Shown here in pieces: positions 46,066-54,541 of a stretch of 64,000 bases of DNA. The translations under genes and the position numbers were made by a program. The notes below the pieces were generated by a model. It made no database searches. It saw only the letters and a program-made list of their open reading frames with translations, and was not told the origin of the DNA. This stretch comes from Chryseobacterium bernardetii (GTDB lineage: Bacteria > Bacteroidota > Bacteroidia > Flavobacteriales > Weeksellaceae). Each line of letters begins with the position of its first letter. Position 1 is the stretch's first letter. The stretch is taken from assembly GCF_003815975.1 (NCBI RefSeq), contig NZ_CP033932.1:3205501-3269500 (forward strand), read 5' to 3'.

Positions 46066-46452
46066 ATGAAAAACAATCTATCTATTGTATTGTTGTTGGT
46101 TACTGCACTTTCCACAACTTCCTGTGCAACCATTTTTACAGGAACCCGTGATAAGATTACCTTCAACTCCAGCCCGGAAGGAGCTAAAGTAATTCATAAC
46201 GGAGAAGAAAAATGTACAACACCTTGTACTGCACCCATTTCCAGATCTTTGGGTAAACAATTCATTACTGTTGAAAAAGAAGGTTTTGATTCTCAGAAAA
46301 TTAAACTGGATAAGTCATTTAATGCAGTAACCCTTCTTAATATTCTTTTTGGAGGAGCAATAGGTGTTGGAATTGACGCTGCAACCGGTTCACTGACAAA
46401 GTATTCCACCAAGAAATATGATGTTGAGTTAGAAGCGAAGCAGCAACAATAA
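46066..46452 (+). CDS. PEGA-domain lipoprotein
   Basis: A 128-residue lipoprotein with lipobox STTSC (Cys20). A PEGA-like domain, ITFNSSPEGAKVIHNGEEKC, is followed by a hydrophobic GGAIGVGIDAATG loop. A TATGTTCG -7-like box lies at 46014-46021. Surface or periplasmic envelope role assumed. Confidence 0.78.
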   Translation: MKNNLSIVLLLVTALSTTSCATIFTGTRDKITFNSSPEGAKVIHNGEEKCTTPCTAPISRSLGKQFITVEKEGFDSQKIKLDKSFNAVTLLNILFGGAIGVGIDAATGSLTKYSTKKYDVELEAKQQQ

Positions 46453-46468
46453 AGTAGAGATATAAAAA

Positions 46469-46515
46469 AACAATGTACCAATAGCTGATTCACATCAAAG
46501 CATTGGTACATTGTT
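46469..46515. terminator. Bidirectional hairpin between convergent genes
   Basis: AACAATGTACCAAT (46469-46482) pairs perfectly with ATTGGTACATTGTT (46502-46515). The right part belongs to the TGTTAC-type repeat family also seen at 29364. Confidence 0.65.
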
Positions 46516-46540
46516 ATACTGATATATTGTTATATTGAGC

Positions 46541-47284
46541 TTATTTCAGTATTTCTTTCAGAAACATCAATGTATGGTTCCAGGCTCTTTTAGCCATTGT
46601 TTCATTATAATCCGGAGATTTAGGATCCGTAAAAGTATGCTTGGAATGGGCGTAAGTGATGATCTGCCAGTCTGCATTTCCATCATTCATTTCTTTGATG
46701 AGGTTGCTGTAGTCTTCAGGTGTTACGCTCATATCATCTGCCGGGTTTTCTACCAGGATTTTAGCATTTAATTTTTCATTTTTTCTGCTTTGGTCTCTTC
46801 CCAGGCTTCCATGAATAGAAACTACCCCTGCAACAGGTAAATTTCCTCTGGCAGATTCCAACGCACCCGTTCCGCCAAAACAATACCCGATGACAGCAGT
46901 TTTATCAGAAATCGCTCCGTTTTTTTTCAACTGCTCTAAGGCCAGTGAAATTCTTTTTTGATATTCAGCATAATTCTTCTTGTAATATCCTGAGCTTTTC
47001 GAAGCTTCCTCATTATTGGCAGGAATTTTTCCTTCCCCATAGATATCTGCAATAAAAGCAATATAGCCTTGCTTTTCAAGTTCAAGGGCAGCTGTTTTAG
47101 CTTCATCATCAATTCCTTTCCATGCAGGTAGAATTAATACTCCGGGAAGTTTTTTCCCGGCATTGGAAGTCACTAATCCATTTAGTTTCTGGGAATCGTC
47201 CAGATAGGAAACTGTTTTAAGCTTTTGACTGAAAAGGCTTCCGGAGACAATAATTGAGGCGGTTAATAAAATTGAACGTATCAT
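46541..47284 (-). CDS. Dienelactone hydrolase family protein, exported
   Basis: A 247-residue alpha/beta hydrolase with a signal peptide (GSLFSQ cleavage). The nucleophile Cys is in IGYCFGGTGALES, the Asp in ENPADDMSV and the His in YAHSKHTFTDP. Cys as nucleophile matches dienelactone hydrolase. Substrate unknown. Confidence 0.88.
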   Translation of the reverse strand: MIRSILLTASIIVSGSLFSQKLKTVSYLDDSQKLNGLVTSNAGKKLPGVLILPAWKGIDDEAKTAALELEKQGYIAFIADIYGEGKIPANNEEASKSSGYYKKNYAEYQKRISLALEQLKKNGAISDKTAVIGYCFGGTGALESARGNLPVAGVVSIHGSLGRDQSRKNEKLNAKILVENPADDMSVTPEDYSNLIKEMNDGNADWQIITYAHSKHTFTDPKSPDYNETMAKRAWNHTLMFLKEILK

Positions 47285-47513
47285 ATTTTTTATTTTTGTG
47301 ATGGTTTAGGAGCTTAAAAATTGCTTGCAGCACAGTGTTTCAGCTCTTAATAAATTATTTTATAATATGAACTGTACTGCTTATCTAAATTAATGAAAAT
47401 TAATTAGCTGAGAATTATTAAAAATTGATAATTCAGATCATCAGGTTTCAATCCCGGATGAGCAGGTTCCTACTTCAGATGCGCATATCTTTCCAATGTA
47501 AGCTGTGACTACT

Positions 47514-47945
47514 TTAGTCCGGTTTATAAAACGTATACTGCTCATTTTCATAATAAGCATTAATATGCTGAAGCCCATTCGTTAAAACAATTTCCCTGGC
47601 TCCAATAATAGAGTTGTACCGGGCGGTTTGTTCAAATGTTTTTTCCGTGAGTTTAATTTGTGGGGCTTTACATTCAATCAGAATTACAGGCTCTGTTTTT
47701 TCGGTAATTAAAAGGTCAATTCTTTTGGTTAAACCATTAAGAATAATCTTTTTTTCAGTAATTAAAGCAGATGTAGAGTAAGATTTTACAGTAAGATAGT
47801 AATGGATCCAGTGCTGTCTTACCCATTCCTCAGGAGTGAGCAGAAGATAAGTTTTGCGGACCAAATCATAAATAAAAAACTTATCTTTGTCTTTCTTGAA
47901 TTTAAAATCAAAAGTTTCCTGAAAATTCAGTTTTGGAAGTTCCAT
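47514..47945 (-). CDS. HSDR_N-type endonuclease-fold protein
   Basis: A 143-residue protein resembling the N-terminal nuclease domain of type I restriction HsdR subunits. The PD-(D/E)XK core is visible: KRIDLLI then VILIECKAP, followed by a Gln helix (FEQTARYN). No other restriction subunit is nearby. It is divergent from holA with only 7 bp between the two starts. Confidence 0.82.
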   Translation of the reverse strand: MELPKLNFQETFDFKFKKDKDKFFIYDLVRKTYLLLTPEEWVRQHWIHYYLTVKSYSTSALITEKKIILNGLTKRIDLLITEKTEPVILIECKAPQIKLTEKTFEQTARYNSIIGAREIVLTNGLQHINAYYENEQYTFYKPD

Positions 47946-47983
47946 TTATAAGATGAAAGAATTAGATTTAATCCTCAAAAATA
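47882..47983. promoter_or_regulatory. Interlocked divergent promoters of the HSDR_N gene and holA
   Basis: Plus-strand TATCTTTG at 47882-47889, inside the HSDR_N coding region, points to holA. Minus-strand TATTTTTG at 47976-47983, inside holA, points to HSDR_N. Both match TAnnTTTG, as the 7-bp gap leaves no other room. Confidence 0.45.
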
Positions 47984-48990
47984 TTAAAAATAAAGAAGTT
48001 TTACCTATTTATTTTTTCCACGGAGAAGAAGCCTACTTTATTGATGTTGCCGTAAAAGCCCTTGAACACAACTTTTTGGAGGAGGATGAAAAAGCCTTCA
48101 ACCAAACTGTTACATACGGGAAAGATACCTCTTATCAGGAAGTGCTTTCCCTGGCAAGACAGTTTCCGATGATGGGCGATAAGCAGGTGATTATCGTAAA
48201 AGAAGCCCAGGACCTGAAGTTTAATGAGGAAGAAAACAGAATTCTGGAAGCTTATGTTGAAAATCCTGTTCCTTCCACGGTATTGGTTTTTGCCCATAAG
48301 CACAAAAAGCTTGACAGCAGGAAAAAGGCGGCTAAAGCTTTGGATAAGGCCAATGCACTTTTCCTTAGTGAATCTGTTAAAGAAAGCAACCTTCCCAAAT
48401 GGATTTCTGATGAATGCACAAAGCTGAACATTAAAACAGCCCCTAATATTTCCCACCTTTTGGCAGAATATCTTGGAAACGACCTTTCAAGAATTGCCAA
48501 TGAACTGAATAAACTGAAGATTATCCTTAAAGAAGGTGAAGTGCTGGACGGAACTATTGTTGAAAACCATATCGGGATCAGCAAAGAGTACAATATTTTT
48601 GAACTTCAGAAGGCCTTGGGAACAAAGAATGCCAATGCAGCCTTTAAAATTGCCCATTTTATGGGTAAAAATCCTAAGAATAACCCTTTTGTAATGATGC
48701 TGGCTAGTCTTTATAATTACTTTTCCAATGTGATTATTTATCAGACAATGGCGGGGCAGCCACCGCAGGCCATAGCCTCTCAGATGGGTGTGAATCCTTA
48801 TTTTGTGAAAGACTATGCAGAAAGTGCGAGGCTGTATCCTTTAAAACATGCCACAAGGGTCATTTCTATTCTGAGAGAATTTGATATGAAAGGAAAAGGG
48901 CTGGGCGCTGTGAATATGGGAGAAGCAGAACTTATTAAGGAATTGGTGTACAAGATCATTAATGTAGATAAGATTAAAATGAAAGTGTGA
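47953..48990 (+). CDS. holA: DNA polymerase III subunit delta
   Basis: A 345-residue HolA, the clamp-loader subunit that opens the beta clamp. IYFFHGEEAYFID is the family's start, with the AAA+-like core and a C-terminal collar domain ending LIKELVYKIINVDKI. Full length. No promoter sequence of its own fits outside the neighbouring gene. Confidence 0.92.
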   Translation: MKELDLILKNIKNKEVLPIYFFHGEEAYFIDVAVKALEHNFLEEDEKAFNQTVTYGKDTSYQEVLSLARQFPMMGDKQVIIVKEAQDLKFNEEENRILEAYVENPVPSTVLVFAHKHKKLDSRKKAAKALDKANALFLSESVKESNLPKWISDECTKLNIKTAPNISHLLAEYLGNDLSRIANELNKLKIILKEGEVLDGTIVENHIGISKEYNIFELQKALGTKNANAAFKIAHFMGKNPKNNPFVMMLASLYNYFSNVIIYQTMAGQPPQAIASQMGVNPYFVKDYAESARLYPLKHATRVISILREFDMKGKGLGAVNMGEAELIKELVYKIINVDKIKMKV

Positions 48991-49039
48991 TTTTATGTTT
49001 GAGGGAGAGTTTTAGGTCCCGGAACTCGCATCCTTACCG

Positions 49040-49071
49040 TTATTGACAATCCGCATATCTCTTATTGACAA
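49040..49071. repeat. Direct repeat TTATTGACAA upstream of trxB
   Basis: Copies at 49040-49049 and 49062-49071, a 22-bp period (two helical turns), about 90 nt before trxB. It may be a regulator site. Confidence 0.35.
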
Positions 49072-49159
49072 CTATCATTAAAATAACTTTAAAAAGCCGG
49101 CAAAAATTACGAAATTAGCGGTCTTAATTTAAATACATCTTTTTTCGAACAAGTAAATT

Positions 49160-50101
49160 ATGGAGCAAAACATTTTAGATTGTGTGATCGTTGGATCTGG
49201 ACCTTCTGGTTTCACAGCTGCCATTTATGCAGCAAGAGCAGACTTAAAACCTGAATTGTATACAGGTTTGGAGCCGGGCGGACAATTAACTACAACTACT
49301 GAGGTTGATAACTTTCCAGGGTATCCAGCAGGGATTACAGGTCCTGAAATGATGATGGATCTGCAGAAGCAGGCAGAAAGATTTGAAACCAAAGTGCATT
49401 ATGAAATGATCACCAAAGCTGAGTTTTCAAAAGAAGTTGGCGGTGTTCATAAACTATATGCAGGAAATAAAGAAATTTTAGCTAAAACGGTAATTATTTC
49501 TACAGGCGCTACAGCAAAATATTTAGGTCTTGAAGACGAAAAAAAATATGCAGGAGGCGGAGTTTCCGCTTGTGCTACATGTGACGGATTTTTCTACAGA
49601 GGAAAAGATGTAGTGGTAGTAGGAGCAGGAGATACAGCTGCTGAAGAAGCTACTTATCTTGCTAAACTATGCAGAAAAGTAACATTATTGGTGAGAAAAG
49701 ACGTTTTCAGAGCTTCAAAAGCAATGGTACACAGAGTACAAAACACTCCGAATATTGAAGTTAAATTCCACCATGAACTTATCGGAATTGAAGGAGAAAA
49801 CAGCCTGGTAGAAAGAGCGGTAATTATCAATAACCAGACTCAGGAGACTTCTACTGTGGATGTTGAGGGGATCTTCATCGCCATCGGCCACAAACCGAAT
49901 ACGGATATTTTTGTAGGTCAGGTAGATCTTGATGAAAACGGATATATTGTAACTGAGAAAGGTTCTTCAAGAACCAATCTTCCGGGAGTTTTTGCTGCAG
50001 GAGATGTTCAGGATCATATCTACAGACAGGCTATTACAGCTGCAGGAAGCGGATGTATGGCTGCAATGGATGCAGAAAAATATTTAGCTGAATTACACTA
50101 A
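49160..50101 (+). CDS. trxB: Thioredoxin reductase
   Basis: A 313-residue NADPH-dependent flavoprotein. FAD site VIVGSGPSGFTAAIYAARA, redox-active CATC in ACATCDGFFY, NADPH site VVVGAGDTAAEEATYL, second FAD motif VFAAGDVQD. All key parts intact; it keeps thioredoxin reduced. Terminator follows. Confidence 0.95.
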   Translation: MEQNILDCVIVGSGPSGFTAAIYAARADLKPELYTGLEPGGQLTTTTEVDNFPGYPAGITGPEMMMDLQKQAERFETKVHYEMITKAEFSKEVGGVHKLYAGNKEILAKTVIISTGATAKYLGLEDEKKYAGGGVSACATCDGFFYRGKDVVVVGAGDTAAEEATYLAKLCRKVTLLVRKDVFRASKAMVHRVQNTPNIEVKFHHELIGIEGENSLVERAVIINNQTQETSTVDVEGIFIAIGHKPNTDIFVGQVDLDENGYIVTEKGSSRTNLPGVFAAGDVQDHIYRQAITAAGSGCMAAMDAEKYLAELH

Positions 50102-50122
50102 TCATTCAGCTTTCAATGATAC

Positions 50123-50152
50123 AAAGCGTACCCAATGGGTGCGCTTTTTTTG
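50123..50152 (+). terminator. Terminator after trxB
   Basis: AAAGCGTACCC (50123-50133) pairs with GGGTGCGCTTT (50137-50147, one G-T pair), AAT loop, then a T-run. Confidence 0.8.
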
Positions 50153-50174
50153 TTATTAATAACGAAATTTTTTG

Positions 50175-50322
50175 TTGGAAACGCGAAGGCGCAAAGAATT
50201 AATATACATTTGTAACGATTATAAAAGGAAATTTTAGCAACATACAATTTTATCGGAGATAAAATCCTCGCGCCTTAAAAGCATCATACTATTAGCTTAT
50301 TTTGCGCCCTTGCGATTTCCAA
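50175..50322. repeat. MITE-like element, copy B
   Basis: Inverted ends 50175-50195 (TTGGAAACGCGAAGGCGCAAA) and 50301-50322 (TTTGCGCCCTTGCGATTTCCAA by parts). The internal TATCGGAGATAAAATC (50251-50266) matches copy A at 37021 with one change. No frame inside. Confidence 0.6.
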
Positions 50323-50379
50323 TTCAGCAAGTCTTACTAATCCTTCAGATAAATTAGAGTACCGTAACAAAAACATTAA

Positions 50380-50387
50380 TATATTTG
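50380..50387 (+). promoter_or_regulatory. -7 box before the VOC gene
   Basis: TATATTTG, a full match to TAnnTTTG, 48 nt before the start. Confidence 0.45.
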
Positions 50388-50435
50388 TGAAGCTTCAGAA
50401 TAATTGAATATAAAAACTTAACAAAAACTAAAGTC

Positions 50436-50813
50436 ATGAAAAAAGTAACCGCAATTGGTGGCATTTTCTTTAAATGTAAAGATCCGGAACAGGTAAACGA
50501 TTGGTATAAAACGCATCTTGGTGTGGAGACCAGTCCATACGGTGCTAAATTTGACTGGAGAGAAGCAGACTCTGATAAAAAAGGATATACCTTATGGAGC
50601 CCTTTTAAAGAATCTACCCAATATTTTGAACCTTCAGAAAAAGATTTTATGATCAATTACCATGTGGCAGATATTGAAGCTTTGGTAGAAGAACTGAAAA
50701 AGGAAGGCATCAAGATCCTTGATGAAATTACGACGTATGAATATGGCAGGTTTGTTCATATCATGGATCCCGAAGGAAATAAAATTGAATTATTTGAACC
50801 GGCAGGAGCGTAA
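50436..50813 (+). CDS. VOC family (glyoxalase-like) protein
   Basis: A 125-residue protein with two beta-alpha-beta-beta-beta units: GGIFFKCKDPEQVNDWYKTHLGV and the final YEYGRFVHIMDPEGNKIELFEP, whose HIMDPEGN-IELFE end is the metal-site signature. Substrate not readable. Confidence 0.85.
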   Translation: MKKVTAIGGIFFKCKDPEQVNDWYKTHLGVETSPYGAKFDWREADSDKKGYTLWSPFKESTQYFEPSEKDFMINYHVADIEALVEELKKEGIKILDEITTYEYGRFVHIMDPEGNKIELFEPAGA

Positions 50814-50883
50814 CCGCTGCGGCATAATAAAATAAAAACTTCCGGAGTGAAGCAGTTGTTTTGTTTTTCCGGATTTCAATGGG

Positions 50884-50914
50884 TTGTAAAGTAATAAACC
50901 ATTGCGTATATTTG
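50884..50914 (+). promoter_or_regulatory. Promoter of the AraC-type gene
   Basis: TTG at 50884-50886, 20-bp spacer, TATATTTG at 50907-50914, 40 nt before the start. Confidence 0.55.
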
Positions 50915-50954
50915 ATTATTAGCTAATACCTTAAGAAAACTCATTGTAAAAGAA

Positions 50955-51839
50955 ATGCAGGATACTTTTAAAACATTCAAACCCAAAAGTTCCATTGTAA
51001 AAAAGTATGTGGACTATTATTATCTGGACATTAAGGATAATAATGTAATCTATGAGTTTGAGTGTTTTCCGAATTTTAACAATTCAATTTCTCTTTACAA
51101 ATCCCACATCCGGTTAGAAACTAAAGAGGTGATTTATGATGAAACCGCTCCACCGTGTCAGATTTTCACGCCTATCCGGGAAAAAGTTCTCCATGTGAAA
51201 CAATCCGGGAAGGTGTATAGAATTGTAGTGGTGTTTCCTCCTTTGGGAATCCATCAGTTTTATAAAAACTTAGATTTTACAGATTATATTACAGATTATG
51301 AGTTTTTTACTCAGCAGGAATTAAGCGAAATTTTCTCTACCATAGATACAGACGTTCATACAGATTTACTGGATAAGGGCCTGGAGAAAAGATTCAGGAA
51401 ATTTGAAAACATCATTCTTGAAAAGGCTATTGATTATATTTTTAACCACTACGAAAACTTTTCAGTAGCAGAGATTTCAAAGGAAATTGGGGTAAGCAGG
51501 CAGCATTTAAACCGGCTTTTTCAGGCTCATTTAGGAGTTTCTGTAAAAAAATTCAATGAAATTGTTCTTTTCAGGCAAACCATCAATAAGAAACTTTTTG
51601 AAAATCCTGACCGTAACTTTACAGAGCTTGCTCACGAGTTTAATTTTAATGACCAGTCTCATTTCAATAAAACGTACAAGAACTTCACTAAAAATTCCCC
51701 AAAATCTTTTTTCTCTAAAGGAACTATATTAGGACAGGAAGACACACTTTTCTGGCATTTGCTGCCATCTTTCATGATGTTCCATTTTTACAATTTTTTA
51801 TCATTTTCTGTTGCTAGTTTTGTCCCGGAAATGGTGTAA
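50955..51839 (+). CDS. AraC family regulator
   Basis: A 294-residue regulator. An N-terminal effector domain (1-145; QIFTPIREKV..VVFPPLGIHQFY) is of the DUF6597 kind. The double HTH spans about 160-255: FSVAEISKEIGVSRQHLNRLF and FTELAHEFNFNDQSHFNKTYK. A 40-residue hydrophobic tail after the HTH is unusual. Target unknown. Confidence 0.88.
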   Translation: MQDTFKTFKPKSSIVKKYVDYYYLDIKDNNVIYEFECFPNFNNSISLYKSHIRLETKEVIYDETAPPCQIFTPIREKVLHVKQSGKVYRIVVVFPPLGIHQFYKNLDFTDYITDYEFFTQQELSEIFSTIDTDVHTDLLDKGLEKRFRKFENIILEKAIDYIFNHYENFSVAEISKEIGVSRQHLNRLFQAHLGVSVKKFNEIVLFRQTINKKLFENPDRNFTELAHEFNFNDQSHFNKTYKNFTKNSPKSFFSKGTILGQEDTLFWHLLPSFMMFHFYNFLSFSVASFVPEMV

Positions 51840-51975
51840 TAAGATAGGGTATAGCAATACTTCCCATTCATTTTAGCCTTTTTTGTAGAGTAACGGATAA
51901 AGATTTTTATTATTACCAAACGCAAATGATGATTTTTTTTAACTGATACAGGGAATGCAGCCTGTTTACCAGTAA

Positions 51976-52101
51976 TTCCGTTTTAATGGATTTGAAGAAA
52001 ATTATTTCAACGAAAAAGTAAACTTTAACCATGAATACTTACTTGAGAACTTTTTAAAACTCAGGACCGGGAGTAAGGCTGAGGCAATTATATTGATATA
52101 A
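51976..52101 (+). pseudogene. Possible gene remnant
   Basis: One frame, bounded by a stop on each side and with no start codon, reads FRFNGFEENYFNEKVNF through to KAEAIILI. The composition looks protein-like. I cannot name a parent family. Confidence 0.3.
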
Positions 52102-52127
52102 AAACCTGTGGCTTTCCGGAAAAGTAC

Positions 52128-52154
52128 AAACCTGTTTCGAAGGAAACAGGTTTT
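52128..52154 (+). terminator. Hairpin terminator in the AraC-XRE space
   Basis: AAACCTGTTTC (52128-52138) and GAAACAGGTTT (52143-52153), perfect 11-bp stem, GAAG loop, short T-run. It may end AraC or remnant transcription. Confidence 0.7.
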
Positions 52155-52227
52155 GTTCTATATATATGTTGAAAAATAATGGATCTGGGGCTGCATAAAT
52201 GGCTGCAATCACTTAGTGAACGGGCTC

Positions 52228-52400
52228 CAGGTACCTGCATAAGCCCCTGGAGGTAGTTGCTATACGGTCTCCAGGCCCTTCAGAACTGGCTTTAGCCCCT
52301 TATAGAAGGGGATCTACCCCCTTACCTAAGGGGGTATCGGGGGTTCTGAACTCCCTTCAGGTACTTATAGAAGGGGCTGGAGGGGGTTAGGGAACGGGGT
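52228..52400. repeat. GC-rich cluster of nested palindromes
   Basis: Within AT-rich surroundings lies a G/C-rich block with small perfect hairpins: CCCCTT-ATAG-AAGGGG (about 52297-52312) and TACCCCCTTA-CC-TAAGGGGGTA (about 52315-52336). Outer inverted parts are TTCAGAAC and GTTCTGAA around them, and CTCCAGG and CCTGGAG in front. No frame is conserved. Confidence 0.65.
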
Positions 52401-52428
52401 AGCGGCTTTTGAGTTCTATTAAACAAAG

Positions 52429-52450
52429 ACGGCTGCCATTTGGCAGCCGT
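52429..52450. terminator. Terminator after the XRE gene
   Basis: ACGGCTGCCA-TT-TGGCAGCCGT, nearly perfect palindrome, 20 nt past the XRE stop on the minus strand and followed there by a T-rich stretch. Confidence 0.7.
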
Positions 52451-52470
52451 TTCTGTATGTTTTGTAAAGA

Positions 52471-52851
52471 TTATTTCTTTTTTAATTTAGCATTTTCAGC
52501 TTTCAACATCTCAATTTGTTCTCTTAAAAGCTTAATGTATTCCTGCTGACTCTCTAACATATAGTCAGGAATACTGCAATATTGATTGTAATTTCCAGAT
52601 TGGTTACTTGTGTTAGAACTACTGTCGTTGAAGGTGAGATTCTGTACAACATTTGCAATTCTTTCTTCTCTGATATCCTCTATAGAAGTATCTAGAGCTT
52701 TGGCCAGTTTCTCCCATTCATCATCGAATATCTTTACTTCTCCATTCTCTTTTCTGCTGTAGTTGGAGACATCGGTTGCAAGAATATCAGCAATCTGTTG
52801 CTGTGTATAACCTCTCTGCTTTCTTAGGTTTTTTAGCTTTTCCATTGTCAT
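52471..52851 (-). CDS. XRE-type regulator with C-terminal coiled coil
   Basis: A 126-residue protein with an N-terminal Cro/C1 HTH (about 1-60; RGYTQQQIADILATDVSNYSRKENG), a Ser/Asn linker, and a C-terminal coiled coil (about 102-126; EYIKLLREQIEMLKAENAKLKKK region). The start may be MTMEKL at 52851 or MEKL at 52845. This build is common in Bacteroidota. Confidence 0.85.
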   Translation of the reverse strand: MTMEKLKNLRKQRGYTQQQIADILATDVSNYSRKENGEVKIFDDEWEKLAKALDTSIEDIREERIANVVQNLTFNDSSSNTSNQSGNYNQYCSIPDYMLESQQEYIKLLREQIEMLKAENAKLKKK

Positions 52852-52869
52852 AGGGATACTGTGTTTTTA

Positions 52870-52877
52870 CAAATATA
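52870..52877 (-). promoter_or_regulatory. -7 box of the XRE gene
   Basis: Minus strand reads TATATTTG, 18 nt before the start. Confidence 0.5.
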
Positions 52878-52937
52878 GAAAAAATAGCGGTAACAGGTGA
52901 GAGTAGGAAATTATTTCTTAACCCTGGCCGCTATTTT

Positions 52938-53126
52938 TTAGTTGTGAGTATCCTTCAAATTGTGATGTCCTCCATTATTATCTATATTGAAAGAACTAAT
53001 GGAAAGACAAAAACCGGAATAAGTTTCTCTTATATGGATTTCTTTTAAATATTCTGAATCCAATCTTGTCATAAGGTAAGCCTTCCGAAGATTCAATATC
53101 ATACCTTTACAAAACCAACTGAACAA
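52938..53126 (-). CDS. Possible small ORF upstream of the XRE gene
   Basis: A 62-codon frame, with an inner start at 53072 (44 codons), that does not overlap a known gene. The C-terminal end is Gly/His/Asn-rich (NNGGHHNLKDTHN). No family or clear ribosome site. It may be chance. Confidence 0.25.
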   Translation of the reverse strand: MFSWFCKGMILNLRKAYLMTRLDSEYLKEIHIRETYSGFCLSISSFNIDNNGGHHNLKDTHN

Positions 53127-53137
53127 AAATAATTAAT

Positions 53138-53509
53138 ATGAGTATCCAATTTGAGGCAGGCATTAATATCGCCATTAAAATTCCTAAAAGTAAATATGAA
53201 AAGACCGTTGCTTTTTACAGGGATATTTTAAAACTACAGGTAGAGGAGAAGAAGATTGATAATCCCACTGTTTCCCGAACTCATGAAGTGAAATTCGGTA
53301 CCAATATCATCTGGTTAGATTGTGTAGATAATTACACGCATTCAGAAACCTGGCTTCAGCTCACTGTTCCCAATGTTGAAGAAGCAACAGGATATCTGCA
53401 ATTAAACGGCGTAGAAACCTGCGATGAAATTGAGGAACTTCCGGAAAACATGCACTGGATTATGGATCCGGCAGGTACGGTCTTTAATGTGCAGCCAACA
53501 CCATCCTAA
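53138..53509 (+). CDS. VOC family (glyoxalase-like) protein
   Basis: A 123-residue single VOC domain: INIAIKIPKSKYEKTVAFYRDIL, then a central ETWLQLTVPNVEEAT strand and an MHWIMDPAGTVFNV end. The usual metal residues are only partly kept. Distinct from the VOC gene at 50436. Confidence 0.8.
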   Translation: MSIQFEAGINIAIKIPKSKYEKTVAFYRDILKLQVEEKKIDNPTVSRTHEVKFGTNIIWLDCVDNYTHSETWLQLTVPNVEEATGYLQLNGVETCDEIEELPENMHWIMDPAGTVFNVQPTPS

Positions 53510-53523
53510 GATAAAAACAAAGA

Positions 53524-53547
53524 AAACCTACTGTAATGAGTAGGTTT
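53524..53547. terminator. Terminator between VOC and exported-protein genes
   Basis: AAACCTACT (53524-53532) pairs with AGTAGGTTT (53539-53547), GTAATG loop. It lies between convergent genes. Confidence 0.65.
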
Positions 53548-53578
53548 ATTGTTTGTAGAGAAATAAAATTACTTTATT

Positions 53579-54187
53579 TTAATACTTTTCCAAATCAGAA
53601 AAGCTTAAGTCCTGAATTTTGGGCAATGATTTTATTTTGATCTTCTGGGTCTTTTTGTTTACTATTTTATCTGAGCCTAATTCCTGCTGGAACTCTAATT
53701 TGGTTTGCGTCAGAAAATCAATTTCAGTTTCTGATGTAGTATTTTTTCCGTCCCATGAAGCTCTTGAAATTTTTATCAGTTCAAAGTTGTTTTGGTTGTA
53801 CCTGAATTCATAATTACTTTTCCGGCCATTGCTATCGGTAAGCATTTTTAAGTTACCGTCTTCAATGATGAAATCCGGAATATTATTTCCGTTATGTTCC
53901 GCTTTTTTATGGGCGGGGTATTCGCTTTCAATGATTTTAGTGGAAGAGACCGCCAGCTGAAGCTTTTTATTAGGTTGTGAGAGGAAAATCTGCAGCCTTA
54001 GAGGTCTGGTTTCATCCTTCAGATCCATTTCTACAATAACTTTATCATTTTGCTTATCTTTATTCAGGTCACCTTCCTCATTTTGCACCTGGAATGTAAA
54101 ACGGTCTTTATCAGTAGTTTTTTGTGAATAGGCATTTACAGTTGCCAGAAGAAGGAATAAAACAATATATAGCGATGATTTTTTCAT
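53579..54187 (-). CDS. Exported protein of unknown function
   Basis: A 202-residue protein with a signal peptide (cleavage near NAYSQ) and mainly beta-strand content. It resembles periplasmic beta-sandwich proteins that follow an initial GDLNKDKQNDKVIVEMDL Asp-rich stretch, a calcium-binding-like pattern also seen in FG-GAP repeats. Family not recognised. Confidence 0.6.
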   Translation of the reverse strand: MKKSSLYIVLFLLLATVNAYSQKTTDKDRFTFQVQNEEGDLNKDKQNDKVIVEMDLKDETRPLRLQIFLSQPNKKLQLAVSSTKIIESEYPAHKKAEHNGNNIPDFIIEDGNLKMLTDSNGRKSNYEFRYNQNNFELIKISRASWDGKNTTSETEIDFLTQTKLEFQQELGSDKIVNKKTQKIKIKSLPKIQDLSFSDLEKY

Positions 54188-54250
54188 ATTTCTTTTATAC
54201 TAGGGAGTTGGTTTAATGGCAATTTTGGTGATCTGAATAAAGAGAACCTT

Positions 54251-54541
54251 TTATCTTTCACCTAAAGGGATATCTATTAATCTTTCTTGTTTAATTTTGA
54301 ATTCTGCTTCATTAATGGGCTGATATACAATTTCAGTGCTTACAGGATATTTTGCAAGAAGACTTTTGGGTCTGATGGGACGTTTTTCCAGCCCGCCTCC
54401 ACAGTTGGGGCAAACATTTTTAAAAATCCGGTCAACACAATCTTTGCAAAACGTACATTCAAATGTACAGATCATGGCTTCAGATGAGTCATAAGGTAAG
54501 GGTTTCCTGCAATTTTCGCAGCTGGTTCTTATTTCTAACAT
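54251..54541 (-). CDS. DUF1272 zinc-finger-like protein
   Basis: A 96-residue protein with paired cysteines: CENC (8-11), CTFECTFCKDC (about 26-36), CPNC (45-48). The spacing is that of DUF1272, a treble-clef-like family found in many bacteria. Function unknown. Confidence 0.82.
   Translation of the reverse strand: MLEIRTSCENCRKPLPYDSSEAMICTFECTFCKDCVDRIFKNVCPNCGGGLEKRPIRPKSLLAKYPVSTEIVYQPINEAEFKIKQERLIDIPLGER

Noticed and set aside
47514..47945. A restriction-modification system
   Set aside because: Only an HSDR_N-type nuclease fold is present; no methylase or specificity subunit is near.
52938..53126. A ribosomally made peptide (lanthipeptide or microcin) precursor
   Set aside because: The Gly/His/Asn-rich end is suggestive, but no maturation enzyme, leader motif or Cys/Ser/Thr pattern supports it.
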